Positions 21,440 to 34,786 of a DNA stretch of 64,000 nucleotides are shown in pieces (position 1 is the stretch's first letter; every line of letters starts with the position of its first letter). Origin of the DNA: Schistosoma mansoni (Eukaryota > Platyhelminthes > Trematoda > Strigeidida > Schistosomatidae); assembly GCF_000237925.1 (NCBI RefSeq), contig NC_031496.1, forward strand, positions 27,769,510-27,833,509. The letters are read 5' to 3'. The position numbers were made by a program, and so were the translations under genes. Below the pieces are notes generated by a model. That model worked only from the letters and a program-made list of their open reading frames with translations, was not told the origin of the DNA and ran no database searches.

Positions 21440-24400
21440 TATTATAAAGATATTTTAACAAGTCGCGTTGGGATGAATAGCAATCACCGTTAGTTAACAG
21501 CTTAACTTATGGCCGTACAAGCATTGCGTTTTCAGAACTACCGATTTCAGCTTCAGCTTTCGAAAGGACGGGAGGCTTGATGGCCTGTGTTAGTCCTGGC
21601 AACGACGATATCTCAGTTGATCTAACTTTCTTTTGAAAGAGCCGATGGATGGATCTTCAATCACGTGTTAAGGTAATGAATTCCACTCGTTGATGGTCCA
21701 GTGGGAAAGTCGATAGTCAGCTGGCAAGTAATTTATTCTGGGCTTGTGAACTTTTTTAAAGTGTCCTAGTATATTTTATGCTCTGAAAGACAAGAAAAAT
21801 GAGTGCATATCAGGTGCAAATTTATCACGTTACAGTTTGAAAACTGTAATCAAGTCTCCTCTATCCCCTCGATATGATAATAGGAATAGGTTTAGCTTGG
21901 CCAATCGAGCATCATACGGGAGCTTCGCTATTCCCGGAATCAGCTAAGTTGCTGTTGTCTGAACCTTTTCCAAAAGCTCACTGTCTTTTTTAGGCAATGA
22001 CTAGCAGCCTGTATGTAGTACTCAAGTTTAGGAAGCACGAATAATTTATACAAAGTCGGGAACGTTCTAGCATCGACATGAATAAAAGCCCCACTTATTG
22101 ACCACAAAGTTCTGAAACCTTTGACCGCTATTGCACGGCAGTGTACAATAGTTTTTAAGTCTTGGCTAACGATGACTCTTAAGTCAGTGTGTGTCTGGAC
22201 GACAGGTAGGTCAATGTTATTCACTATGTAAGTATCTGCACCTTGATTACCAATATGCATAACAATGCGCTTGAAAGTATTTATCAGCAACTGTCAGGTT
22301 TGAGATCATTCAGATAATTTTTCCAGGCCATTTTGGAATCCTAAGCTTTCACCCTCACTTCTTATCGAGTTTCATATCTTGACATCGTCAGTATATACCA
22401 AGACCGATGACGATAGGAGACGAGGAAGTTCATTTATATATAAGAGGAATAGCACTGGCCCCAAAACTGTACCTCGAGACGTTTCACTAAGCACAGTTTC
22501 CCAGCTAGACAACCTGGAGTTCGCCCGCACTCTTTGTTGGCGCACAACTAGGAATTCTTTTATCCACATCAACAGATTGCTTCCAACCCCGGCAATTCTT
22601 ATTTTATATAACAGCCGGTTATGAGGAACTTTGTCGAAAGCTTTGATGAAGTCAATGTAGGCTGCGTTTATAGGTAACTTTTGGTCTTTAAGAGCGCACC
22701 AGCTTTCACGATCCACTAACAAGTTAGTGAGACAGGAATATCCTGTCCTTAAGTCACTTTGCTTTCCGAAAGGATCCGGTTTTCATCTACACATTTAAAC
22801 ATCTTCCGAATACTCTTTTCTAGACTTTTAAAAATCATACTATTTAGACTAACGGGTCGATAATTCTCAGCTTCATGTTTCGTACTTGTTTTGAAAACAG
22901 GGCTTACTATGATGTGCTTCCAGTCTTTTGGTAAACGATCCTGGGCTACGGATAGATCAAAACATATACTTAAGGGTTTTGCAACTAAGATAGCTGGTTC
23001 GTTTGGTAACCTACGATGCAGCTCATTAAGTCCCATGGATTTGTCTATGTCGAGCTTATTTAGCAGACCAAAGATATAGAGTTCTTTAACGGTCACGCTG
23101 TCCAGTGTGTGGGGGATTTGTATGGACTGATGGGAAAGGTGTTTCTACGGTAAATGTATTGTTAAAGTAGTTTGAGAATACGCGAGGTTTACCATAGTGG
23201 TCTCCCATTAATGATGAACCATTACTATCTCCCAACAGTGCTGGAATATTTCCTCTTCTTTCCTTCCTTTGGTTTATATACGAACACAAGCGTTTAGGCC
23301 ATTTATAGATTCTTTAAAATTTTCCTTCGTAAAACCTTTTAGACTTACAGACGGTCGAAGCACAGGTATTCCGAGCTTCTCAATATTGAGATTTTGTCTC
23401 CTCAGTCCTCAGTAACCTGAATCCCCCCATTTCTTCTCTTGTGAAGAAAGTTGCAAACCTCCCTACGGAACCGTAGTGGGGAGTTCCTCGGCCTCCTTGA
23501 TGTAGTCCAAGGGATATGGGGCGCAGTAACTTTTAAGTATAAATTTCGAAATACATCCCAAGCTCTTCCAATTAGGAACCCTGGCTCTAATGTCCAATCT
23601 GATGAGGATCCTGAGTGTATAATATGTTGTACATTTGCTTTCGAGAATTTGGGTCTGGGTTGAGCTGATGTGTGCTCGTTTTTGACAACTAAATGGAAGT
23701 AAAATATGGTTAGAAGTGCATGGTCACTTTTACTCGGGAATTGTGGTGTCGGTGAATATTTTAAGTCCATATACCTCATTCTAGCCTCTGGACAGGCCAG
23801 TTTATCCATTCTTCTTGAGTCACGTTTTGACCTTGTTAATTATTCACTTATCAACCCTGACTGTTTTTATATCAGCGTATGTGTGTACATCCTATGCTAC
23901 TCGTCAAATATCTGTAGCTTATTTTTTCGTGGCTGTAAATATTAATTAACGTTTAATTATATGAAGTTGGCTCAATCTCCTCCTCCATTGCGCGTCATTT
24001 CGCTTCTCTCTGCCCTGTTCGCTTCGTCTTTCCCATGTCCTGTCCAGATGAATGAGTGTACAAAATGTAGGTATTCAGAAACCCAATCTCGTATTCTACT
24101 TATTTGATTTCATTATTCACCAACGCGATTTAAGTGGGTGAAATATACATGGAAAGCCGACATGTGTATTTCGATGACAATCATCCTACAATCCAATTGG
24201 ATTCAGATACTGAGTCATTAAAGGGTGGTATGTAACCGAGGTTCGTGACGTCATCCTCATGATGGGTCAACATAAGATCTAGTAAGAATGATTCAGAGTC
24301 TGGGTCGTACTTCGTCGCTTCTTTCACATGTCGTACTGGGGCATCTATAATAACCGCATCAACAAGAACCTGATTGAGGGAATATTTTGACAATCCAGTT

Positions 24401-25960
24401 CTCAGATTTTTTCAGTCTACCATGAGTGAATTAAAGTCTCCTAGGATTAGACATCGACCACTTCATGACCAAGTAGGGAGACTGTCTAGAAAGACCTAAT
24501 TTGCCTCACAGCTTGGACTGAGGTAGACCAAACCAATCATCAGCTCTAGTCCCTTGCATTTCAAACGGCAACTAACTAATTTACACGCCCCACTCTCATG
24601 GGACTCGCTGTCGATAATGGCAAGTGAGTTAATATTCCTAATGTACAGAACTTCCTCCTTCACGCTTCTGAATTCTGTCGGCTCTTACTAACGTAAACCC
24701 TCAAAATGAAGTTCCATACTATCTATAGGCTGCGTCAGCCGATTTTATGTGACTGTGGCCATACCTGGCTTAGTAGAGTCAGTCTATACACCTAGTTACG
24801 ACTGCTTATTGAGCAAGCTCCGAGCATTAGTGTAATGGATCTGAAGCCTATTTCAATGACTCCGTGTTGCACCCATAGAAGATTCGGTATCATTCTCTGT
24901 CGAAACCTAACAACCCGAAAATTTACAATATTTGGGTCATTTTGCCAGCGTCTCACCCAAGTTCCAGTTCATTTCCGGCTTCTCGTCTTTTTACACGGTC
25001 TGTGAGCGGCAAATCCTTACGGACAAAAACTTATGAACCCTTTAGTTTATGCTCATTCCGTAAAATTAAGTCCCGTTCATTAGGAGATTTAAATACTACT
25101 GTAACCAGTCTGGTTTGATTTGGTTTGAAGTTTGTTTGGCTACCTAGTCTACAATTTTTTAGTGAGGTGACTACCGAGATACTTTGGGGCAAAAGGTGAT
25201 TTAGTAGCTGTTTTATCAACCCAGTGTCATGCTGAAAACGAGTTTTAGGTTCTGAGCTTTCACCCTCCTTGATTCTTCGAAAGATAACTGACCTATCACT
25301 GTGATCAGTCCTTAATTTATCGTCTGCGTTTTAGGTGTTTGGATTTTCTTTCATATCGTTATGTCGTTTCTTGTACCCATTCATCAACTTTTGTCGAAGT
25401 AGCAACCACAGTTACGTCAAACACACTGTGAGATTCCAGAAGGTTATCGACGGCTTGGGCAGTCAGGTTGTTTCCTGCTTGAAACAGATCTAGCCTTGCG
25501 ATCGCGATTCTGCGGCGTTTCCTGCCAACTACCATTTAAAAGACGGGGAACAGAGGAAACGTCCTTTCTTGAGTTTTTATTTGGGACCGACCTCTTTGAA
25601 GACAATCTTTCCTCTTCTGACCGATGTGAGTCAGCTGCTACCGGGATTATTTGACGTGGTTTCACACTAGTTTGTGTGTCGACAGTACTGTATGTGTGTT
25701 ACAACCTTTTTTAATAATACACTTTTTGGCATGATTTCTCGTTGAAATGGCCTCAGTTAGAAAGAGGTTTCCGTCCCAGCAGCACTGCCGACAAAACGCA
25801 ACCGTTTTTACTAAACCGTTTAAAAGCCGCAGACGTTAGATCCTTGCAAACTTCGTGGTACCAGCCTTTGCACTCATCTGACTGCATGTCGTTTTTAACG
25901 GGTTAACGACAGCCTGGGAGTTGGCAATTACTTTCCTTGCACTGTTCAGCCACCAAAGAA
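21440..25960 (-). mobile_element. CR1-like LINE, near full length, decayed (copy 2)
   Basis: Same strand and layout as copy 1 but a different family. ORF1 has a PHD-like finger remnant (25915-25835; DECKGWYHEVC) and a basic linker (25665-25444). The endonuclease C-terminal part lies at 24393-24181 and continues at about 23750 (SKSDHALLTIFYFHL), separated by about 400 bases of foreign sequence. The RT is at 23096-22372, with ENYRPVSLNSM, AYIDFIKAFDKVPHNRLLYKI, GTVLGPVLFLLYINELP and the catalytic box as YTDDVK instead of YADDVK. The C-terminal domain is at 22290-21940, and the 3' remnant runs to about 21440 (INEWNSLP). Many frame breaks. It ends about 800 bases before the Sec15 start codon. Confidence 0.85.
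23750..24200. mobile_element. Foreign insertion inside the endonuclease region of LINE copy 2, type unknown
   Basis: The LINE endonuclease frame ends near 24210 after GYIPPF and resumes near 23745 at SDHALL, whereas in copy 1 and in the family these are adjacent or nearly so. The ~400 bases between have no LINE coding match and contain a pyrimidine-rich block (23985-24045). Boundaries are approximate, and no terminal repeat or target duplication was resolved. Confidence 0.5.
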
Positions 25961-26755
25961 TAGTACCCAGAGACAAAGTGATTTATAATCGAAAAAGTGG
26001 ATGCTTTATTATACAACCAACTGCGATCCAGTAATATTTGTTCACTATGTGTTACTTTTAATGGTAGGTTCCGGAGTCTATTTTGGATGCTTGTTTGACC
26101 GACAACTACCTGGTAATTTGGTTATTATACTAGTGTAGTAGGATTGTGTTGTTAAGATCGATACCACTACAGATATACTAAACCTAGACTCGAAGTGGGA
26201 AACTGTAAAAACGGAATAGTAAGCTGGAGCGACGTCAAAGTTTACCATCGACCCAAATAAGGATCAAAAAGGAACGTAATATACCGAACGTTAAGCTTGA
26301 AACAGATTCTCTGGGTCAAAAATGGTACCCACATTGCGCAAGAACACAAGGGAAGTTTGAGAAATACAAGTCACATTAGGACCAAACTTTCTGTTCGTGA
26401 AACGCGCAAAAGTAAGTTTAGTGCTTGTTAACCTTAACCCGATAGAGAACATCCACAACTGTTCTATAAAATTTCAAGGTTACTGAAAAAGATCACCAGT
26501 GTAAATTAAAAATTAACTAAGGTTCTAGTAGTGGTCCATGGAGGTTTGGACTAGGTGTTTCCGAATGAATAATGAACCAACTAAGAGAGTTCCGTCGCTA
26601 AGAACAGCAGAGATCTCACACGCTTTTCTTTTCACCTAATAGAATTGAATTTTAAGGACAGACGTTTTAAGTACAGTATTAAAGACACTCAGACGACCTT
26701 GCAAGATATGTGCAACTTTTAAAGTATTCTGACCATGGGTCATTAAGATGTCGAT
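25961..26755. promoter_or_regulatory. Upstream region of the Sec15 gene
   Basis: The 800 bases between LINE copy 2 and the Sec15 start codon must contain the Sec15 promoter and 5' UTR unless these lie upstream of the LINE. No clear TATA box or initiator could be picked out. An in-frame TAA at 26744-26746 precedes the ATG. Confidence 0.35.
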
Positions 26756-27103
26756 ATGTCCTCACCAAATATCAACAATTTAAACTTCAACTTACTGCTT
26801 GATGAGATTGAATCGGGTAGCAGTGGTTCGTTGGCAAATGTTATTCGCAAGCTACGAGAGAGTGAGTTGGCAGCTTTCAAAGCTCGTATAGGAGGCCCAA
26901 CAGGTGAACTGCTAGCCAATTTCATAGCATCTCTTGATCTGCGCGCATCAGAGCATAATGCAGAAATAGAAAAGACCTGCAGCTATCACTACCAAAGTTT
27001 CGTTGATTCCACACGTGAGTTACTTGATATCCAACAAAATGCAGAAAAGCTCGAAAACGATTTACAAGCACTAAATGTGGAGCTGGAAGTAACAGTTAAT
27101 AAG
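26756..27103 (+). CDS. EXOC6: Exocyst complex component 6 / Sec15, exon 1
   Basis: The ATG at 26756 is preceded four codons upstream by an in-frame TAA, so the start is firm. 116 codons, ending phase 0 at donor GTGAGG. The product includes RASEHNAEIEKTCSYHYQSF and VDSTRELLDIQQNAEKLEND, matching vertebrate EXOC6 (NHDKEIEKMCNFHHQGFVDAITELL...). This is the N-terminal coiled-coil part. Sec15 is the exocyst subunit that receives active Rab GTPases (Rab11/Sec4 type) on secretory vesicles and links them to the tethering complex at the plasma membrane. Confidence 0.93.
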
Positions 27104-27378
27104 GTGAGGCTCATTTTTTTATCATCAACTTGGCTATTCTAATAATACATCTTTCAATAATTCTCAGTCACAAATTTCCTTAGTTCGGACGGAGTTGAAA
27201 ATTGTATTTTACATGTAGATGATATATCATGGGTTAGATGCTAAAATCCAGATACAATATCTGAATTTTTCATCTCACCCATAGCCAGCGTTGTTTTGCC
27301 TAGACTGTGGAGGAATTCCGCGATTTCCGGCCATTCACATAAAATCGATGTAGTGTATCTTAACACCAACTGATGTAC

Positions 27379-27418
<40 letters not shown>

Positions 27419-30400
27419 TTTGGTGTCCACGAGCGAAACACAATCAATGTTTTCAGATAAAGGCTTAAATACGTAAAAGCAATGGTTGAGCCAAAGGGAA
27501 AGAAATTAATCAATAAATGCTGTGCTGATTCTTCAGAAAAAGTCCAAAGAACTCCGTAGTTAACTAATTGTCCTCACAAGAAATTTCCATGACATTTAAA
27601 TATTGTACTCAGTGCAATCGGTTATACTTAGACCCTGGCCTGTGGATATTCCTCATTTATTCTGTTGAGGCTAAACTTCAACGAGTACTTTGGTGACTGA
27701 GTATTCTAAGTCAGTAGGTCAAGTTCTTGTCTCTAATCCGGATAATAACGACTAAGGGTTGTCTTCTCTTTCGTATGTTTTGGAACAGAGTCGATCAGGA
27801 GAACCTAGCAAATCACATATGGTAGCATCTAAATGTTTATTTCCAAAGATAAATTGGGATGTTTATATCCATCTTTTGTGGTTTTAGAAGTTTGTTAGAA
27901 ATCTGGCTATAACTCTTGAGGTCGTACCTGGAATTCGTTCAATAGGTATTAACTACGAATCGGCAAAAATGTTTCCATCAACACTGGTATATGCGAAATT
28001 TGTTTTTAGTAATATATTGTGGTAGGTCATATTGTACAGGTTAATGAATTCACACTTTAAAAAAATTTTGAACTGTTCTACGATATCGAAAAGTTAGCTT
28101 TCAGTGATGTCGTGGCTCCCACTTTATTTACTGTCAGGGAAGCTAAATTTTTATGCATTCAGGTCTTCAGCGAAGATATATCGCCTGATTTGAGGCAAAC
28201 GATTATTGTTTTTTTTAACGTATAATTATAATAAGAAATATCAGTAAATGGCTTTTTGGGGATAATATCAGTCACATTGTTGCAGCAATTGTTGTGAGAC
28301 ATCTCAGGAACTCTTGATCGTTTAGCTATTGAGTGTGAAATTAATAAGATGTAGGAGGGTGATATATAATCAAGTTCGTCTGAATTATACTCTCCTCCCG
28401 TTAAATAACAATGGTCGATTCTTGACTATAAATCTATAAGAAAGTAACACGTTTATTTACGTATGCTTGTTCACACCACTTAGTTCTCACAACTCTATTT
28501 TTAATTGATCAATTTTACGGATTCATGAAAGAGCCTTTGATGTTGTTTATTTTAAACATTCGGAACAGTGGCTGGTGTCAGATAAAAACTCAAGTAGCGG
28601 GTTAGGGAACCTAATAATTCGTAATTTTTAGGTTGTCTCCACTTTTTAGTGGCATGTAGTTCACTAGACAAGTAATTAGTCTTGGTCTGTTTTAGTTCAG
28701 CTGAAATCGATTTTCTTTGTGGTTTTTTGTGCTGATCATAATTACTGGTAGCCAAAGTGCGGGGAATTCCTCAGTTGTTGAATGTTATTTCAACCTATTT
28801 AGGTAGATTCATATCCGTTGACTGGATTCCACAGGATAGCCATAATATGTGATTAGCAAATTTAAGTAATGCAACCCTAAACTAGTCAATGTTGTCCAAA
28901 TACATCAATTCATTCTTTGCACTCAGGTCTCTGCATCGATGTCCGTTTTGATCGCGTGTAGTGATGTAGTCTAGTACACTAACCAGTCCACTTACCTTGA
29001 GGGTCTCATCAGCCTTGTTGAGTTGGTAGCTGACTAAATATCAACACTTGTGCAGAAATCACCTATATTTCCTTAATTTGAGCCATTTATACCTTAGTTG
29101 AGTTGTCCATTCGTAACAAAGGTTTGTGTTTTGCTTCGTGGCTATGAAATATTTAGTATTTGGCCATTAGTATCTTCGAAGCATTGCTCGTAGATGGTTG
29201 AATAACTGAATGAATATTGTTAAAGTTAAATGTAGGGTCGTAAATGGATATAGAGAATCGTCAGTGAGGATGTAATTCTTAATCTACAGCCTACCCAGTT
29301 TCCGGTGTTGGGGAGCACAGAAAGAAGTTGTGAAAATCTCACAGAAAATCTTGGCAATAATCCATTTTATGCTTAACTCTGTCAATAGGAAAATACTTCC
29401 CAGTTGAGGTCCGTGCGATATTCACTAATAATGGTTAAAAACCTTAAATGATGGCTTAAAGTCGGTCGCACTAGGATAGACATAACTGTCATTTATCTCC
29501 CTTCAAACATCATGCTTTTATCCACACACTTTACTCCGTAATTTTATGTGTTATTTTTAAAATGAATGCTTAATGTTCACTTTCTATCATCAAAAACATG
29601 AATAATGTTTAGGTCCTCTTTGTTATTCTTATCATTCTCTTGGTTTACTAATGAACTATGTGACAAACTGGACTGATCTACACTTGTGTTCTTAGCTGAC
29701 TATATTTATTATTATTTTGAGAATTATGTCGAGAATTTTATTATGTAATAGTTTTCATTCCTCGATTTTACTCTTCCAGACTTCGTTTATTGACTTATTT
29801 GTGTCAGTTCTAATTCTCTTTTGTTTTTTTTCCGTTTGTTTCATTTTACATTGTTGGTGCAAACGGTGGTAACATATACCAGTGTACATTCATTAGTCGT
29901 AGAGTCTGGCACAAATGTGCCTCAGTCCTAATTTTTATATCAGGGAAAAGGAGAGGGACTTATAGGTTATTTGAAATAGCTGTATTGCTAATAAGTGAAA
30001 AAAATTAAACATTAGATAGTATAGTTACACATTTGTATCAGGTCCTAGGTTGTTCGTGATTGCCTGATTCAGGTCGTTATGCTTTATAATGATTTTGATT
30101 ACCTGATGCTAATGATCTTGATGCAGTTCCTCATACAGTGTTTTCTTGTTACGAGATATGCCTCATAGGTTTTTAATAAGCTCCTAATTTCGATGCTTTC
30201 AAATACAAGACTTAGTAAACCAATAAGATTTTAGGAACGTATAAAAGACATTCCACTAGAAATCTTACTAATTGGAAATAATTATTTCACATAACAAAAG
30301 TTGGCGATTTCTAGTTACGATAAGGTTATCCTTCATTTTCGAAGTGTAGTTTATTAGCACGTAATTTTTTAAGATGTAATCCCATCAACTGAACCTTTAT

Positions 30401-31179
30401 GGTAAGAAATGTAGCTGTGGATTTCATATATATCGTCATTAATAATCTACATAAACGGAGATTGTAAATAAGCTAAATATCTATGGGATATCTGATTCTG
30501 TATATAAACTATAGGAAACTGTAATCTAGTGTTCGTCGAAGAAATTGGTTTCTTTTACTTATAATATGAGTGAAAGGCAGGAGATTTTAAAGTGACAAGT
30601 CTCGAGTTCAAGTCTCAGTAAGAAAGTCAAAAATGACTATTAGTAAACTCATTTGGTGATTGTAGATGTATCCCAGATTTTACTACGAGTCACGAAATAT
30701 AACTAAAGTTTTTATTGTCATTCATGATACTTGTCTATTTCCTAAATTACCAATCTCTTTTACCGTTTTTTTTCTTTTGATTTCCTTGCTGTATGCTCTA
30801 TAATGTCATTGTTAAAATTGATACGTCTAGGCTAGTTGAAAATGATGTTAAATTTACACTTTCTAAAGTTTCGGAAAGTTATTTTGTTCTTGTTTTTTTT
30901 TCAAAATGCGAGGTCAGTTTTGGATAGAAAGGAAACCAATCTGCTATTGGGCATTTTATTGTGATGGAGTTGCATGGCCAGATTACCAAATTGTTAGGGA
31001 TCCTGAAAATATCAGATAAATTTTATACTTTAAACTCGTTTAAAACACTAATCCATCTCCTGTTTTTTATGCATTATAACAATTCGTATAACGCTTCATA
31101 ACAAAATTTATATCTTATAAACTTGATATGCAATATGTTGTTATTTATGTGGGGAAATCCGGTGGTTTTTTATTTTTAG
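27104..31179. other. Sec15 intron 1 (about 4.1 kb)
   Basis: Contains an (AT)n tract at 27383-27416. Possible old tRNA-like SINE relics lie near 27690-27760 and 30570-30640 (B-box-like GAGTTCAAGTCTC). A fragment resembling the CAGGCACATATGTGC LINE-tail block lies near 29875-29935. No coding exon recognised. Confidence 0.5.
27383..27416. repeat. (AT)n microsatellite
   Basis: Uninterrupted AT dinucleotides in Sec15 intron 1. Confidence 0.95.
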
Positions 31180-31437
31180 TTTAGTGAATCGTGTGACAAA
31201 TTAGCCGCCTGTAAACTCACTTTGGATCATGTTAATCAATGTATTGAGGCAATTCAAATCAGTCTTCCGATATTAGAACAATATTCTCGCATTGAACAAA
31301 GTATTGCTGACGGAAGGTACTATCATGCCTTGAAAAATCTTGAAGACCTAGAGCATTCTCAACTGGATCTAATTCGCCCGTTCGCCTTTTCTGAAATCAT
31401 CATTCATCGCATACCGAAAACAAGAACGAGAATCAAG
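31180..31437 (+). CDS. EXOC6: Sec15, exon 2
   Basis: 86 codons, phase 0-0, acceptor TTTTTAG and donor GTTTGT. LEQYSRIEQSIADGRYYHAL and KNLEDLE align with the family's LEMYSKLKEQMSAKRYYSALKTMEQLE. This continues the N-terminal helical rods. Confidence 0.93.
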
Positions 31438-31699
31438 GTTTGTCTAGTCTGTAAATTGATTTTAGCGTTTCGCTTTAGGACCCTTCTTAATTCTTGTGTT
31501 AATATTGATGACAAAGCACTTTAGAAAAAAAAAGATCATTGACTTTATTTTATATCAGATATATAAAGGAAGAATATTCTTTCCAGTGAATTTTCTTCAG
31601 GTACTCTGAAGTTATATATTCAAAATAATAATCCAATCAGTGGCCGAGTTTAAGGAAAAATACACCGTTTAAAAATTATAGTATGTGAAATCGTGAAGG

Positions 31700-31870
31700 G
31701 AAACAAAAAAGAGGAATGTCGAAGAGCATACTGTGTCGAGAATTGGAATCAAATATGAAAAGGATGAATAGCGACTGAAAAGGATTGTCCAGGACAGAAT
31801 TGTTTGGAGAATGTTAGTGGTTGGCCTATGATCCTCCTTGAGGTGAATCGGGTGTAAGTAAAAGTAAAAA
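31700..31870 (+). mobile_element. RTE-like LINE 3' end, old fragment
   Basis: About 170 bases resembling the end of the better copy at 34340-34786: ATGAAAAGGATGAATAGC, then CCAGGACAGAATTG, GGCCTATG and a final GTAAGTAAAAGTAAA tail. Strongly diverged. It sits in the intron after Sec15 exon 2. Confidence 0.7.
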
Positions 31871-32305
31871 AAATGGTAAGAATATAAGAGAAAGCACTCA
31901 GTTAATTCATTTAGCTCAGATAAAGACAAAGTATTGATTTTTAAATACTTTTTTTTTTATCCAGACATGAGGCTTTTATTGATAAAGATTTGAAACATTG
32001 ATAGAAAAGTTGTGGTTCAAAATAACAATCTTCTTATTGTATTGTATTATTTGAGTTGCAGGATTTTTTCGCGAAGATTTCGTAATGTCTTCCCAAACCA
32101 CATTACCAGTACATAGAGAAAAAGGGTTTCAGTTCTACACTGTAATGATTCTGTGTTTAGAGGAATGTTCATAGTTTTATAATTGGGTCATTTGGCCCTG
32201 TGAGTGAAACACTGGCGAAAATGACAAATAATTGTTTCTTTTTTATTGAGAAAACCTTTGAAAATTAAAGCATTAATAATAGTTCTTAATTCTTTATTTC
32301 TCTAG

Positions 32306-32534
32306 AATGCAAGTCTTGATGAATTAACGGATTTTCTTGAATACATACGGAAAAATTCAATAGTTCTTGGTGCATTTGCTATGCGAGAAGCAGCACAATT
32401 ATCTGGAATAGATAGTGAAGCACTTTGCGATACCTTGGTAGTTAATGGATACAAAGAAACACAGGATGTAAGCAAAAAATCAAATAAAGAATCACAACAA
32501 GTGGCGTCGAAATCGACAGTTCATAAAGTATCTG
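32306..32534 (+). CDS. EXOC6: Sec15, exon 3
   Basis: Starts phase 0 after TCTAG and ends phase 1 at donor GTTAGT. SLDELTDFLEYIRKNSIVLG and AMREAAQ match the human SMSDLKDFLESIRKHSDKIGETAMKQAQ. The end (VSKKSNKESQQVASKSTVHK) begins the poorly conserved charged linker. Confidence 0.92.
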
Positions 32535-33138
32535 GTTAGTAAACTTTTTAAGCGTTTATTGTAGTTTTATTCATAATGGGATAAGTTGGTCTAGAACAAT
32601 GTTAAAATGTGTGCAATAAAATTATCCGGCCCAGAGAACACCTCTTCAACAGAACACATTAATCATCTCATTCATAAATGTTACTGAATTCTTCTCATGA
32701 CACTAATTATTAATCTACACTTCTTGCCTTATCTTTACTAGGTCAGTTCATTTTGTTTTACGGATTACATAACTATAACATTAATGTCTTATTTCTAAAT
32801 AATTCTGTTTCTATTCTCTTAGTTCTGTATTCTACAATATTATTATATTAAACCTGTAAATACTCACATTATTTGGCTTATAAACAGTTCTTTTAGGTCT
32901 TTCATACTTAATGCTTTTTTCATTAATCTTTACTGATGAGAAATTTTCGGGTATTATGACATAACATATGTAAGGTGAACTTTGATGATTAATGTTATTA
33001 TGTTTAAGTTGTAAGCAGATAACTAGAAACCACGAAATATAGTGATTTATTGTTATTCTGTCACGTTAATGGTTTTTGCTTTAGTCGAATTTATAAATGA
33101 GATAAATTGTATAAAACAACTGAGGTAGCTTAACTTTG

Positions 33139-33664
33139 TGCCCCCGAATGCTCTGGTACGGCCGAGAGTGGGGAGGGTCCGCTCTCCCTCTCGAAATGCT
33201 CTCATATGGCCACGCGAATATAGCCTCTGCCACGGAAGTCCTACTCACTACCTTCTCGTGGAATTACTGTTGTTTACGAAATTGAGAGGACGAAAAGCGA
33301 ATGTCCGGCACTTTAACCGGGTTGGTGGACACGGAAAGTCCACCTAGGAGAGTTAGGAAACCCTGATTCCAAACCAATGGTGCACATGGGCTCCAGTATC
33401 CTGAGGAAACAAATGGCGTATGAATCAATCGTACGTCACCGGCTACCATGGGACTGCATCTCCTCACGATGCTCTCCACAGCCTTGTGGATCAGACCTTT
33501 AGGTCAAAGGCTGCGGGTGTGGCTCCCTAAGAAAACCACCTGCTTCAGTTTGGGCACCTGAACAGTATCACAGCCCTCACACAAATCAAATAAGATTTGT
33601 GCGGCGCATATGTGTCTGGTGCCCCTTTGCACCAATATTTATGTGTTTAAATAAATAAATAAAG
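33139..33664 (+). mobile_element. LINE-tailed SINE, complete copy
   Basis: Starts CCCCCGAATGCTCTGGTACG and ends GTTTAAATAAATAAATAAAG, about 525 bases. Differs from the 2623-3132 copy by scattered substitutions. No tRNA head or hammerhead precedes it here, so this copy is either a headless subtype or truncated at its 5' end at the usual body boundary. Confidence 0.9.
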
Positions 33665-34339
33665 CTTAACTTTGTTGTGGAGTGAACTTTTTAATGAAAA
33701 GTTTACAATTGAGCTTTACAGATATTCATATATTTTGTACTAAACTTCGTAGTTTCACAGTTCTCATGCAAGTATCAATATAAAAACATGTCCAATTAGA
33801 TTTCGTAACTTACAATGTGATAAATGGGTATATACATGATTATTGATTGATATTCCATTTTATCAACAATTACTATTTACACATTGTGTGACATCTTTGA
33901 ATATTCCAGCAATTTCTTAACATCTTGATGAATTAAAACTTTTCGCAGGCATTTTTCTAAGTAGTTTTTCATACATATAATCAATCGTTTAATGAAACAG
34001 ATACTATTTGACTTGGCTAGTTGTCAAAGTTAGCCAATTCTGAGATTCATTTTCGTCATGGAATAATATAAGTTGAAATACTTTTAAAACAAGGGATCAC
34101 TATATAGTTATTATAATCTCGTTTGGTATTACACCTTTTTAGTGACTATGCATGACCCAAATTATGCATCGAACCCAGGACTACAGAACTTTAATTTATT
34201 AGAATTTTGTTTAATAAAAAATATCAGAATTTAGTTTTAATTAAAGAGCTATTTTCATCCTCATACTTCATATTATACTACATCATTCCGTGTAAAATGT
34301 CAGTAAAAGAATTTAGAGAGTTACAAAATTTATGTAAAT

Positions 34340-34786
34340 ATGTATACACACGGGGTGGGGCGGAGACGTGGAGAACTACGAAAGCCATTATCTAGAAGAT
34401 ACAAGTGTTTATTAACAGTTGTCTACGCAAGATACTTCGGATCCGTTGGCCAGACACTATCAGCAACGAGTTACTGTGGGAGAGAACAAACCAGATTCCA
34501 GCGGAGGAAGAAATCAGGAAGAAGCGCTGGAAGTGGATTGGGCACACCTTGAGGAAATCACCCAACTGCGTCACAAGACAAGCCCTCACATGGAATCCTG
34601 AAGGTCAAAGGAGAAGAGGAAGACCAAAGAACACTTTACGCCGAGAAATAGAGACAGACATGAGAAGAATGAACAAAAGTTGGATAGAACTAGAAAAGAA
34701 AGCCCAGGACAGAGTGGGTTGGAGAAAGCTGGTTGGCGGCCTATGCTCCATTGGGAGTAACAGGCGTAAGTAAGTAAGTAAGTAAT
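34340..34786 (+). mobile_element. RTE-like LINE, 3' end with (TAAG)n tail
   Basis: A 122-codon frame (34405-34773) encodes [36 protein letters not shown] and [20 protein letters not shown]. This is the C-terminal region of RTE-clade ORF2, downstream of the reverse transcriptase. It ends in CGTAAGTAAGTAAGTAAGTA, the short tandem tail typical of RTE elements. 5' truncated; the frame is intact over this part, suggesting a young insertion. Confidence 0.85.

Noticed and set aside
27241-27513. ORFs with runs of Ile-Tyr at 4330-4662, 27241-27513 and 59260-59530
   Set aside because: Produced by (AT)n microsatellites; no real coding content.
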